The notes under the pieces: model-generated
Told to the model about the DNA's origin: nothing
The model's input: only the letters and a program-made list of their open reading frames with translations
Database searches by the model: none
Translations under genes and position numbers: made by a program
Source: Aptenodytes patagonicus
Taxonomy: Eukaryota; Chordata; Aves; Sphenisciformes; Spheniscidae
NCBI RefSeq assembly: GCF_965638725.1
Contig: NC_134962.1
Span: 2,177,501 to 2,241,500 of the forward strand
Direction: 5' to 3'
Length of the DNA stretch: 64,000 bases
Shown: piece by piece, positions 21,001-33,800 of the stretch
How positions within the stretch are numbered: position 1 is the first letter of the stretch
Layout: every line of letters starts with the position of its first letter

Positions 21001-24000
21001 ATCAGCTGGGGGATTTAATAAGGCAAGCCCTGACAATTATGTTTCTATTAGTAGAGGTATCGTGGCGTTGTTAAGGCAGACTCCTATTAAGCATTTGGTA
21101 ATGATCCATGCGAAAGGAGAAGAAAGATCACGGTTATCAATACTCAGTAGGGGCTAAACCGCACGGACAGACCCCGGCGGCTGACGGGAGGGAAGGGAAG
21201 AGGAAAGGGAGTGGTGTGGCATCGGCATGGCTGGGGTGAGAGCTGAGCTGGGTGGGTGGTGGGTGCTCCTCGTCCATGGGTGCTGCCAGCGCAGGATCTG
21301 CTCATCCCCATCTCAGCGCATGCCAGCGCGGGCAGCACCTTGTCCCCCCAGGGACCACGGGGCAGAGGAGGGGGCATTAGTGGTAATCTGGGGGATAGGG
21401 GTGCAAGGAGGACCAAGGATAAGAAGACGAGGAATTGCCCTTCCTGAGGAAATGAGGAACCAGACAGAGAATCAACCCTGGATCGGGATGAAAAGGAGGG
21501 ACCCTGCATCACAGGGAAACGTTGGATCAAAGGGGTCGCTGACCGTGGCTCCGAGCGCTCCCCGATGCAGCCGAGGGGCAATTTTCTCCCCAGCCCTGGC
21601 ATGAGACCAAACCCCGCTGGCTGCACCCGGAGACCCGCGCCAGCATGGGAGCCGCTGGCCGGGCACAGGGAGGAGGTTTGGGAGCCTGTGCCGGCATGGG
21701 CGGGAGGTGGGTCCGGCCGCACCGAGGACAGGTCCAGCCCTGCTCTCCAGTCACACTCCCTGCCCAAAGCGCGGCCCCACGTGGCATTGATGTGGTCAGG
21801 GCAGGGCTGAGCCCGGCAGCCAGTTTAACCAGCGGTGGGACCGGCCGGGCCGGGGCCACGCCAGCACGATGGCTGGGAACAAGGGGGACCAGCCCCCAAA
21901 TGCTGCACCCCGGGGACATCTGCCCACAGCGGTTTATTCGCCTGGGCAGCTGCGGGCCCTGCTGCCCGCACGCTGCCAGCCCTGACGGATGCCTTTTGGG
22001 GTCTGGCATCAGGCAGATGTCACGTGTCACCAGCGAGGACCCAGGGCTGGGATGTCCCCCTGGCCCCAGATCCAATGCCACTGTGGGTCCTGGGACCAGA
22101 GCTTGCAGAGCCGAGCTTTCGCTTGCACCAGTAAGAAAACTTCCTCCCACGTCAGACTTTGATCCTATGTTAAAACAGTGAGGGACTGAGGAAGGAATCC
22201 CCAAGGACCTACAGCCAAATACCCAGGGCAAGGGAGATTTGGTGACCCAACGCCCTGTCCCAGCTCCGGAGCATCCCAAGGGACATACGTGACCCCTGTG
22301 CTGCGGTCACCGCAGCCTCACCGGCGCCGGGGCAGCAGTGATGCTCTGCCCTGCCCCAGCCGTGACAAGCAACGGGGAGCTCTGCGAGCAACTCCTGTCC
22401 TCCAAGACCGGCCATGCCGGTTATTTAAAACCTGACCAAAGGGGAAGAAAAGACAGTGGGGTTCGGCTCGGCCATCCCCTGGGAGGAGCTGGCAGTGCGG
22501 GGAGGAAGGAAGCACTGTCACCCTGCGTGGCCCCTGTGCCACAGGGGCGGCCCCCGGGCCCGGGGCAGGGCCCGGCAGCCGCAGCCACTGCATTCCGCTC
22601 CAGCCAGGCACGCTGCTGCCAGACAGGCCTGCGGGAGACAGCCGGGGCAGCAGGAGCCCGGCCACGGGTGGATGCCCATCGCAGGCATTCTGGGCTCAGA
22701 TTGCGGTAGCGGCCCTCGCTGGGGATCTCGGCAAGGACCCCGATGTGACAGGCCACGGCGATGCCCTTCGCCGAGCCCCCGGGGATGCTGCAGGGCTTGG
22801 CTATACCATCGGAGGACACAGGAGCTCGCCTGCCACTGCTGTCATGGCAATACATTTCCCCAGCCCCAAATCCCCTTTGCGAGCTCTCTCCTCGTGGTGA
22901 AACCCGCCCCGGACTCGCAGGCGGCATCTTCCCTTGTTTTTTCTTGTTTTTCAAGGCTAGCTTGAAGCTTTCCCTTCCTTTTCCCGGGGTTCCTGCCCGC
23001 TAATGCCAATATGTACCTGTTTGCTCTTCTCCTGCCCTTTGCACTGAAATGCTGCTTGGGCATTTGTCAGAGGAAATTACTTAAGCCCCGGTTGGGTTCA
23101 TGCCTGTAGGAGGGGGAGCAACGGGAGAACCCAAACCCTTAACCCCAAACCCCTTTGCTGGCTCCCTGACCCGCTCTATACCGAGCCGGCAGTAAATCCG
23201 TCTCCGGGAGCGGGCTGCCAGCACATCCACAACCCGTCCCCATGCACCCAGAGCCACGGCCACACGCGGGAACGTCGGGGGCTCCGCTCCCACTGTGCCC
23301 GTCCTGTTGCTGCCCTGGAGCCTCCGCAGAGTTTCTGTCTCCAGAGCGGGCAGCTGCCGACAAGCAAGTCTGGAGAGTGGCAAAGCTGGGCCCCCAAACC
23401 CAGAGGATCTTCACAGCCTGAGCAAAGAGCCCTCAAAAGGTCAACTGAGGCTGTTTCCAAGTTGTTAGAGAACTGGAAGGGCGGCTTGTTATAAAATTCT
23501 ACCATACATTTTTCTGCTGTCAGGAAACCCCCTTTTTTCTATGTCTAAGATGAATGTTAAAGCTGAACCCCAAAGGACTTTGTTGTTGTTTTCATTGCTG
23601 TTGCTGTTCCACCCTCCCCCCGGTTAAATCTCTGCTTCCACAAAATGGCCAAAGGCAGGAGGTTTTGCAGGACGGGCGAGTGGCAGAGTGCTCCCCGCCT
23701 CTCCTGGTAAACTGATCCAGGATGGCCGAGGTCCCACCGACCCGGAGGAGCCGATGGGGTGGCCTGGGGCATCACCCTCCGTGCCCACCCGAGGCTGGGG
23801 AGGGGGGAAGTCACAGGCGGGAGGTCTCAGTCACCGGTCCTCCCCGAAGAAGGAACCCAGCGGATTTCCAGCCAAAAATAACAGAAATAAAATAATTTGC
23901 CATGCTCCCAGAGAGCGCTTTCGCAGAAGGGCGAAGGGTCAGTCAAAACTCAGGGGTTGCTGCCTTGCTTTACACAGTGCTCCGGATCCAGCAAGAGCCA

Positions 24001-27000
24001 GGATTTTGACTTCACTATAGTTTTACCCCAAAGCCACCGGTTCCCATGTCCCCAGGTCCCACACACCACCCGGACAGGCCAGGGGGCTGCGCAGGGGACT
24101 CACCCCACGGCTCATGGATCGGCACAGCCCCAGCTTGGCCCCGGTGAGGCAGCGGGCCGGTGGCTCCTGCACAGCATGCACAGCTGGATTTAAGATGTTC
24201 GATCCCTGAGAAAAGTTACAGGTGTCCTGAAACTTGCGGGCGCGGTGGGAGAGCTGGCCGGTGGAGTTATTTGCCGCAAACAGTGCCACGGCTCAATGCT
24301 ACCGTTGCACGGCTGCGGCAGTAAGGATGCGGGACTTTCTGCAGGTCACCCTCCCTGGGCTGCATGGGGCAACCCCTGGCGAAGCAGCTGGGGAAAGAAA
24401 TGGGCTGGCTGAGCCCAGTACTGATGGAAATGAGCTGGAAGAGGCTCGTGTGGCGCTGGGTGCAGGACGGTACGAAAAGGGAGACGCTTGCGGCGCTGTA
24501 TGCCTGTTCCCTGAGCTGGCTGGAGCAGGGGGCGGCGATGGCCACCGCAGAGCAGCTTCCCGGTCTGCGACGGGGCTGCTGGAGTCCCCACGAGCCGGCG
24601 AGTTCGGTTTCTTCCCCTCTTACACCACAGAAGATGTCAGACATTCTTTCCCCATCCTGTCCTCCCCACAGGCAAAAAACATGTTATAACACCTTGGAGG
24701 ACGAAAATAACTGGTGATAACGTCCAGTATCTTTTCTTCCCCCCAAATTAAGAGGTAGCTATGAAATAACGTATAGAAACAACTGGCTTTAGATCCACCC
24801 CCCCTCTGAAGAGCTTTTGTAATGGAAATGCACAGAGAGATGTGCATAGACCAATAAGGAACTGAGTAATAGGAAGTCTCGGCGAAGGCCGTGGGCACTG
24901 GCTCACCCGGAAGCCGCTGTTATTCCAGGCGAGAGCCCCAAGTGCCAAACCCTGAGAGCGCGTGGTGCCGTGGCACGAAGGCGGCGATGCCTACCGGCCT
25001 CACTCTGCCGCGGCTGCTCTGCTTTTGGGGTGCTCAGGCATGGCCGGGGGGTTGGTGCAAGAAACCAGCCCGAGGAGCAGGAGGAGCTGGAAGGGAAAGG
25101 CAGGGCATCCCACAGGATGGCTCAGGAGCAGCGCCAGCACCGAGAGTGACTCTTACCTCCTCTTGAGCTGACTTTCCAAAATACTTTTATCCAGAGGATA
25201 AAAATTTGGAAAAAAAAAAAAGGAGAAGCCACAGCAGCTGGAGCCCATGCTCCGCAGAGGTCGAGGAGCGACACGGCGGCTGCTTTGCCACTCCAGACCT
25301 GTTGCTCACAGGGAAGAGCCCTGAGCACTGAGCTCACCAGCCCCCTTTGCACGAGCCCAGTGGAAACTCAAGATGCTGCAGCCCAAGTCCAGCCTAAAAG
25401 TGAGATTACAACCAAAGACAAGCAAAGACAGGAGAGGATGCACTTCGGGAGGTGGCAGAGATGTGCTGCTCCCGCACCCCGGGGCAGACTCAGCATTAAT
25501 TACTCTTCCAAGGTATTTTTCTCCCTTTTACCCTCTCTGGGTTTGAGTTGCATTATCTGATTATCTGCCTTCGGTTCCTTCTTTTTTTTAATAACAATAT
25601 CAAAATGGGCACCCACACCCTGATTGAGATATATTCATGTCACTAAATTCCTGCTTCTTCACTATAATCTTATGAGGTGGAGTTTGTTTAATTGCTGAAG
25701 AACACGACTGTATTTTGATTAGCGGCTTGAGTCATTTGTGGGGAAGGGCTGACGCGGAGGAGCTAAAATCCTTGTAGGGAAATCTGATGTGGCGCTCTCC
25801 CTTGGGAGATATTCTGAAATATGTGCCCACTGGGGCGACCCGTTTTCCCAAAGAAAACGACATCCACCAGGCCAGCAAACGCCACGGGCTCATCCAGCGT
25901 GACACAGGACGAGCGTCTCTATCGACGGGGATGGTGGAGACGCATCCAGAGGGGAATGAACTCCCCTCGCAGCAGGGAAATCCCTCCCACTCACTTAACA
26001 CTTTTTGTTTAGTTTCTTAAATAAGGCCATGGATCCGCGCCAGAGCAGCCTCATGGAAGCGGCGGGGAGAGGGAGATTCCCGGGGGAACCTCTCCGTGCC
26101 CAGAGACGCACCGCGATCCACACGCGGAGCAGCTCCGGCGGCCACGCCTGGCCCTCTCCATCCCTTGGCCGGGGGGACACGGCGCCAAGTCACGGCATCC
26201 CGCGACACTGCCCACGTGATGGGCTCGTGTTGGGCGACGGTCAGATGTCATGTCCCTACAGGGGGAGAGCCACGTCCCGGACACCAATGAGCCAGGTCCC
26301 CCCGCTCAACCCTTTGGCCGTGCCGCTGCTGGAGGACCCGGCGGGGACCGGAGCCCATGGTCGCCCTGACCTCAGCCAACCTCCCTGAGCCCTGGTGCTC
26401 CCTGCTGCCCCGGCCGGCCAGGTCAGGGCTCCCCATCGCTGCTGCTCTCCGCAAAGAGGCATGGCACCCCTTTGCATCGGGGGCATGGGGAGCCGCACGG
26501 GGAACCTGCCTGGCTGAGCCGCTGCATGGATGCTCCAGCGCCGCCCTGGCACCCACCTGTGGGCGCAGGGAGGGCCGGGGCAGCCCTGGGCCGGGGAGGC
26601 CTTCGGGGGGAGATCCTCCCCGCAAGCTCCCCCCCTGGGCTGGGCAAGCCCCGGTGCAGCCGGCCCTGCGGCTGGAGGGTGCCCCCCTCCTTCCCCCTCC
26701 ACCCTCCTCCTCCTTCGCCTCGCAGGAGCCCTGCCCTCCCCCGGGGTGATGCGGCGGGGAGGGCCCCCTCCTTGCTCGGTGCTCGGGGACCCCCGCCCCG
26801 CCGGCCGGTCCCCACGGAGCATCCCGCTGCCCCCCGCCCCCCCCCCCCCCAGCCCTCGCACATGGGGCTGGTGACAAGCAGCAGCCGGACACACGCACGC
26901 ACACACAGACAGACACACACAGCCCGACCTCTCCATCAACCCCGGCGCTCCGCGGTGCTCGGTGCGTGTCCGGGGGCGGGGGAGGGGGGGGGGGGGGGGA

Positions 27001-27274
27001 AGCGTGCAAAAGGGAGGATGCACGGGGCGGGGGGCGCATGCAGAGGGGAGCGTGCAAAGGGGGGCGGGGGCGTGCAAAGCGGGGTCCGCCCGGGGGAGCG
27101 GGGTCCGCCCGCAGCCCGCGGGGAGGGAGGCTGGGCTGGGCACAGGGCGAGGGAGGGGGCGATGGGCCCGTGTCGCGTGTGTGTCCGTCCGTCCGTGTGT
27201 CCGTCCCCCCCCCCCCCGGCCCCCCGGCATCCCGCGGGCGGCGGCGGCCCCGGGCCGGGGCGCGGGGTACTCAC
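18018..27274. other. RGS19 first intron (inferred), GC-rich with AT-rich islands
   Basis: No exon is recognised. Long open frames on both strands are products of high G+C and lack splice or family support. Two stretches contrast with the surroundings by being AT-rich and complex: about 20955-21145 and about 25485-25765. Both contain homeodomain-core TTAATTA or TGATTAG words and could be regulatory elements. Confidence 0.5.
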
Positions 27275-27470
27275 GGGCCGGGCATCCGCGCCGCCGCCGC
27301 GCAGCGCCGTCCGCGGCCGCCGCTGCCCCGCTGCCCCCCGGCCGCCGCCTCTGCGCTGCCTCCGGGCTCGGCACCGGAGGGAGAGGGAGAGGCAGCGGGA
27401 GCGGAGCGGAGCGGCGCGGCTGCACTGCGCACGCGTCCCCCGGCCCCTGCGATTGACTTCCTAAAGCAAT
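26740..27470. promoter_or_regulatory. CpG island, RGS19 promoter (divergent with OPRL1 in mammals)
   Basis: Dense CpG, GGGCGG-type boxes and homopolymer runs (C14 at 26837, G16 at 26984, C13 at 27205) mark a CpG island. In human, RGS19 and OPRL1 are transcribed head to head from one such island. I see no TATA box. The island sits at the place expected for the RGS19 5' end; its use for a + strand gene is inferred from synteny only. Confidence 0.7.
27275..27430 (-). other. RGS19: Likely RGS19 first exon (5' UTR), start approximate
   Basis: On the - strand GCCCGGCCC is followed by GTGAGTACC, a strong donor, within the CpG island. An ATG at 27285-27283 in weak context (C at -3, C at +4) is out of frame with RGS19 after splicing to 18017 or to 14594. 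It would therefore start an overlapping upstream ORF and not the protein. The transcription start is not determined. Confidence 0.5.
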
Positions 27471-27498
27471 TGCAGCTTTGGCACTTCCTCACGTCAAA

Positions 27499-27520
27499 AC
27501 ACACACACACACACACGCAC
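27499..27520 (+). repeat. (CA)n microsatellite
   Basis: About ten CA units follow the CpG island directly, then a C-rich tract. Confidence 0.85.
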
Positions 27521-27549
27521 CCCCACCCCCCCCACCCCCCACCCTCCCA

Positions 27550-27830
27550 GCGCCCTGCACCGGCACCCAGTCTGGGCACCCAGCACCGGCACCCTGCACC
27601 AGCACCTACTGCATGCACCCAGCACCAGCAACGTGCAGCCAATGCTGGCACCCTGCACCAGCGCCCAGTCTGGGCACCCAGCACTGGCACCCTGCACCAG
27701 CACCTACTACATGCACCCAGTACCGGCACCCTGCACCACCAGCACATTGTACCGGCACCCTGCACCCAGTACTGGCACCCTCCACCAGCACCCAGTACCC
27801 AATACTGGCACCCTGCACCAGCACTGGAGG
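27550..27830 (+). repeat. Imperfect minisatellite of CACCCTGCACCAG-type units
   Basis: Units of about 15-18 bases (GGCACCCTGCACCAGCACC and variants) repeat across some 280 bases. A higher-order period of about 98 bases is visible: CCCAGTCTGGGCACCCAGCA occurs near 27566 and again near 27664. Frames through it encode chance periodic peptides. Confidence 0.85.
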
Positions 27831-30800
27831 TCCCCTCTGCCCCCGCGGGGTCCTCGCCCATCCCTGGAGCATGGGGCAGGGCTGCCTGCGGAGCTGCCCC
27901 CGGGACTGCTTCTCTGCTGAGAGTCCCTGCCGAGGAGCGGCTTTCCCTAAGAAGTCAGTGGTTTCTCTGGGGTTTTTTTCAAAAGGGGGGATTATACGTC
28001 GCTAAAAATAAAGGGTGATAAAACTCTGGGAGAGAAAGGAGGCATAAAAATTTCATGATCTTGCCAGCCAGGGAAATTATCCCACTTTATTATTTAAAAC
28101 CTCATTAAAAACCATTTCCCTGGGAGAGACAATGATCAAACCACCGTCTATTTCAATCCTTGAGACGTGCGTTCTGCTACGTGGGGAACGTGTTTAAAAT
28201 AGGCCCCTACATGTGACTGCTCAGCTGAAAACACCAACCCGGACCCCCGCCCATGCGAGCAGCACCTCCGAGCTGAGACCCCCTGCCCCTACGCAGGGGG
28301 ATCGCACGGCACCCGCTGCGCCTCCCGCCATTTCGACCTGCTCCGTCCGATACTCCGGATTCTCCTCTTTTTACCCATCCAGCTCACTTCAGTGGGAGCT
28401 ATAAAGCGCTTTCCCCGGGGAGGATCAAGCAGGGTCCTTCCTCCGATTGCAACTTTTCCAAATCTTCGGAGCAGCTCCAGTGCGGAGCCACGGCTGCCAG
28501 GCTGCTCCCTCCTGCCGTGCGACCCGGCCGCCAGCCCTCCAATTTGCTTTAGCGGTTCATTTAGCTGGAAGCTCACAAATGCCCGGAAAGGCTCCCACGT
28601 CTTCAGGAACCGCTTTGTAGTGGGTGTTTGGGATTTTTAGGAATTCCCGTGAACATTTGGGTTTGTGATTCCTTGTGATTCTCAAGCCAGTCCGTCCCTT
28701 CAGATGGTGAAAAGACCACGAGTGTTTGGTTTAAAAGAAATCACCTTTTTTAAAAGAAAGTGTGGATTGGGAGAAAATGTTTGGAGCTCCCAAATCACCT
28801 GCAAAGTAGTGCTCTCAATGAATAGACAAACTCTCAGCAGTTTGTGCTCACAGTGCCACAGCTGGGCCTAGACACCTCCTCTTCAAATGCACACACAGTG
28901 GGGAGGGAAAGGCACCTTTTCTAGCAATTGCAAATGCTCCGATAAATAGCCAGGAACACTGCTCCAATTCGGCTTTGAGTTTGGAAAGCTGCTTTACCCT
29001 AGTGCCAGCCTGGGCTGCGAAGCAGGGATGGGAGCCGGAGCTCCCGGGAAGGGCAGGCAGCGTCCTGCCCACGCTCAGAGGCACCAAGGAAGGAAGCGGC
29101 AGCCTCTCTTGAGCCGTTTCTGTCCTAAACGGTGACAGTCGGTGACAGAGGCGCTGCCCGGAGACTCCCCGCACGCCCCCACCCCGTGCCGGTCCCGCAG
29201 CAGCCTCTCCGGCAGCGCCCCAAGCTGTTAACGCCATCCCCAGGCTCTCCCACCCAAACCCTTCCCAGCCTTTGCCGTCTCCAGCGGGTTTCCAGCCCCC
29301 CGCGCCCGGCGCTGCAGTAGCGGGGCCCGCCCGCAGGTGCCGCCCGACTCCGCCGGGAGCGCGGCCGGGAGCGGCTCGGCGGGGCCCCGCCGCCCCGCCT
29401 CGGCACCCGCCGCTCTTCCCGGCGGGGAGAAGGGCGTTCCGCAGAGCGGCTGGGCGGGGAGCGGAGGCTTCACTGCGTGTTGCAGAGCAGCTCCAGCCCG
29501 GGAGCACTTGGGCGGCCGGGGCACCATCCTGTTAGGTGCTGATGCCGCGTCCGTTTGGTAGCCGATAGGCGTTTCCGAAGGGAGAGCGCGTGCCCTGAAA
29601 GCACAGGGCAGGGCCTCCGATGGGCATTTTCTCTAGTTTTCTGATGGTGTTGCCGTTAAGACGGTGCTGGGTGAGCGGAGGTGACCTGCGCCTGAAGAGC
29701 ACGGGCAGCGGGCAGCTGCGAGTACAGCACAAAGCAAGCACCTGCAAAGCTGGGTTTTTCTCCTCAAGAACTCCAGGCAGGATGCTAGGGAGCAGGAAGC
29801 CTCTTTTAATGAATATCTGAGAGGAGTCAGCCTGTGTCAGGACTGAGATATAGCAAGGCTCCCGATGGGCCTGCAAAGCACCATTTGATGGAGAAATCCT
29901 GTCAGCGGTTGCTCAATACCCGTCTCCAAAGCACTCTGCAGTACCAGCCTCGCTGGAGCGGCAGAGTGAGCTGATCCCTCCCAGGGTGTTTCCAGTTTGT
30001 GCGTGCCTTGAGAGGCTGGCAGGTAACGAAACGGGATGTATGGAGGCTGTTGAGATGTTTTGCTTTAGAAAAAGCCTCTTTCTCCCACCAGCTACCTGGG
30101 CCTTTTAAGGCTTTCCAAGCAGCTGAGTGTAGTTTGACTGGATTGACCAAAACCAAGACGCACCTGGGCCTGGAGCTCTGCAGAGGCAACGGCACTTTAG
30201 TTGCTACAGCCCAAGTGGGAGTTACAGAAGAAGCAACTCTCGGCTGTCACCCCGCAGGAAGCGCTTGCCAGAGCTGAGATTGTGAAGGTCGTGTTCGTCC
30301 TCTCTCTGAATATGCACCTCCTGTCTGCTGAGGGCAGCCCGAGGACATGGCGAGGCGATGCTCAGATCGCAGGCTGTGCTTGCAAAGAGCTGGCACGTGT
30401 GGGTGCAAGGAGGCAGAGCTGCCCTGGCGACCAGCCCTGCTCCGGGGCAGAAATCCACCCTGCATCTCAGTCACAGAGCAGAATACCTGGTTTGGGCTGT
30501 GCAGTCCCATCACAGCTAATTTGTTCCCTTTTGAGAAATACCTGGGCACCTTTTATAGCGTTTTTGCTCTTTTAAGGCCCCAGAGCTTCCCAGGGAATGT
30601 CAGAGCCACGTTTCCCATACTGATCTCTACCTTAGCCATCAGGCGTGCTACAAACCTGCGTATCTCCATGGCTCCCTCTGACTGCTCACATGCTGACTCA
30701 AGAGTCATTCTGGTTGGGGTCACGTTTTTCCCACAGGGGCCTGAAGTGTAAAGATTGTCTCTCCTGTCCTCAAGCTTGAAGATAAAGCAACAACTTGAAG

Positions 30801-33800
30801 TTCTGGAGTGTGGCTCTCCGCAGGTTGTAGAGCAAAGTTTAAAAGGGGCTTTTGCACCACCAGGAGCAACACAACTATAAATTTTATCCCATTTAGAGGG
30901 AAAAGGGTCGATTATTTTGATTTCCTAATGTAACAGAGCTTATGCAATCACATTGTATATCAGCGCACTCATATTCTTCCAAATTCTTCTCTTTTAAAAA
31001 CTTTTTAACCCTTTGGGAAGTTTTATCCAAAACTGACAGAGGTACAGAACTCAGTTCCTGCATTCACAAACAGCTGGGTAAAGAATGACCCTGCCAGGGC
31101 TGCAACTGTGAGAAAGACCAACACATGCTGTCAGCCCTTATTAGACACTAGAGAATCCACACGGAGCTGACATTTGATTGATGCCCAAACCGTGGGAAAA
31201 GCTTCAGTCAGAGTTTGTGCCCTCTCAGGCACCCAGGTCAGTCCCCCAAGAGACGCCAGCCTGTTGAAAGCCAGACTCTGCAAATTCTGCAGCTCACAGA
31301 GCTGTTTGTTTGCTTTTTAGTGCCAAGCTGGGGGGGTGCGGGCAGGGAGAAGGAGCTTAGCAGAAGTCTTGGCGAAAAGGGCTAGTGCTGGCATTTGAGG
31401 ATGGGACTAAGAGCAGTACAGGCGCTGCAGGCCCAAAGCCTGCCGTTGGTGGTGTAGAGATGTCCTCCTTGAAGGAATCACTGCAAATTATCAACTCTGC
31501 TGCCAGCGGTACAAGCTGTCGGGGCCCTTGGGTGCGCTAATCCGTATTACCACTACAGTTTTCATCTGAGGCCCTCGGTGATCTGCAGACTTTCTCTCAA
31601 ACTCTCATCACTGTTTGAGAGATGGCTGAAAAGTCGTTATGAAGTACGTCAGAAAGAAGTTGAAAGTGGTGACGATAAGGACAAAACTGAGGTGGCTGGA
31701 CTCTTCGGTTTACTCTTTTGGCTGAAATCAAGGCAGGCAGAGGAGATCTGGACAGCTGTGCCCTTTCCTCGACCACGAGACGGACAGTGGAAAAAGTTGG
31801 ACCAAATCCAGTCAGCTCCAAGCTATGTCTGCTGTGATAGTTCAAAAGCATCTCTGACTTTTTAAAATGTAGAAGGAGTTGAAGACACTTTGGAGACCTT
31901 CCACCTGTAAAAATGGGCACAGTTTGGTCTGGTCTCTGTACAAAAGGCCACAGGCAGGTGGAACAGCTCCTGCTGGTGCGCTGGAGAACTAGTGGAAAGT
32001 CTCTGCTCTGTGGCTGCAGGGGGAAGGTGATGTAGACGATTAGAGATGGGAAGAGTGTATTTGACATGAAGGTTTGAGAAGTCAATGTCAAGTGTCTGTA
32101 ACGAAAATACTTTGCACAAGAGGGGAAGGTAAAGATATTCTTGGTTGCGTAATCTAGCCCGAGAACTATATTCTCTGATTTTTATTCTACTTGCATGAAA
32201 AGCATCTCTCCATCACTTCCTCATCTCTAAATTGTTTGGTAGACACAGTTCATTAGAAATCTGCTCTGTTGAATAGCAAAGTAATGAATCTTTGTGCTTT
32301 CCATTTCCTCCATCTGAACTGGAAAGTGTTTTTCTCACACAATCTCAGTCTTGAGCAGTAATAACAAAACCACAACTTCTGTTGCAGTTCTTTATTTGCA
32401 GGCTGGATTCCTCTGTGGACACATCTAAACACAAGTGTACATGACCTGCTGGCTACAAGACAGCAGACAAACAAAACGATGGTTATGACTGTGTGAACAA
32501 ACATCATTCTGAGTTTTCTGTTTTAACATAGCAAGGTCCAGGACTCATTGTCAGGAAAAACTGCTCATGCCTTTGAGGTTTCTTTCTTACATACTAAGCT
32601 GAGAACAACTATATGCAGAACAACAATTTTTGTATGCGGTTTTTGGTTTAACACCATACAATCCCTATTTCTAATTGACCAGGTGACGCTGAAATGGGTA
32701 AAGCTTTGATTATGGCCAGATTTATGTGCGTGCAATTCCAGAGCAAACACAATCAAGTTGCAGGATTTACATTTACATCTTACATTAGTAAGATCCTGGG
32801 CTAACTCATGTGGCCGGCCTGCCTGTTCCTCTAGCTCTTCCACACTGCAGGCACTGAAGGCCCGTCTACTGTAGCTGAAGCTGTTGCACGGGTTGGGGAA
32901 CAATTTATTTAACTCGGTAGCCGAAACGTCTGGCTATTCCTGGTCCCCCATCCCAATTCATCAGCTGTCTTGAATTATTCTAAAGAGTTCCTCAAAGTTT
33001 CAGGGTCTTCCAATAAATATTCCACCTCTTTCATCTTCTAGTATTGCCTTTATGCGACTCCTCTGTAACACAAAAGCGGTGTGAGATGATGGAGTAAAGG
33101 AGAGCAGGGTGCTGTGTGCTGAGGAAACGTTGGCTCAGGTGCCAGTTCCCAAGTTCTATCTGTTGGTGGTAGATTCGCCTCGATCAAGGGGAATAAAGCC
33201 TAGAAGTAGGAATATAGACGTTTTCTCACTTTCCCCTCTTATTTCTGTAATGGATGTGGGACAGAGGGAAGGTATTATTTGACATCCCTGCACTCTTAAG
33301 ACGTTTTTCATTACAGAAGTAAAAGTGTCGAAAATAAGAACCTCCCCGCTACCTTAAAATGCTTGGTCCAGTGTGGGAGGCACTGTTTCTGAAGGGAAAG
33401 GGTTTATTTTTTCTCAGTCTTGAATCAATCTTGGCTTTCCCCGCTGTGACTGCTGGAGGAGCAGGGGAGGGCTGGTGTGTGAGGATTCATTTCCTCCAGG
33501 TCACCAACCATCAGATAGCGCTATAGGGTTCAGCTGCCACGAGCCCAAACTGAATTTGAACCAGAGGCCCCATACGAAATGCCCGCAGCCCAGGGTGTCT
33601 CGGGGAGGCACCCCTGCCCTGCTCCTTGTAGCAAAACCCCCATCTGCTTCTCCTGCTGGAAATGGGTGTCAGGAGAGGTCTGAGCCTGTCTGGTCTGAGC
33701 CCTGTTGGAGCAGAGATCTTCTCACTTTCTGTTTTCCAAGACCTGTGCTGGGGACAGACTTAAAAGTATCCCTAGAACAAATTGACTGAGGCGTCCTCTT

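Noticed and set aside
26256..27464. Long open frames on both strands across the CpG island
   Set aside because: CpG islands lack stop codons by composition. The peptides are Pro/Gly/Arg/Ala filler broken by homopolymers.
27550..27830. Repetitive array considered as CRISPR
   Set aside because: The units are short and imperfect, without unique spacers, and this is a vertebrate genome. It is a minisatellite.
31578..31865. 95-codon + strand frame with charged, protein-like composition
   Set aside because: No family match, no convincing acceptor or promoter, and a competing antisense frame of 164 codons. Too weak to call a gene.
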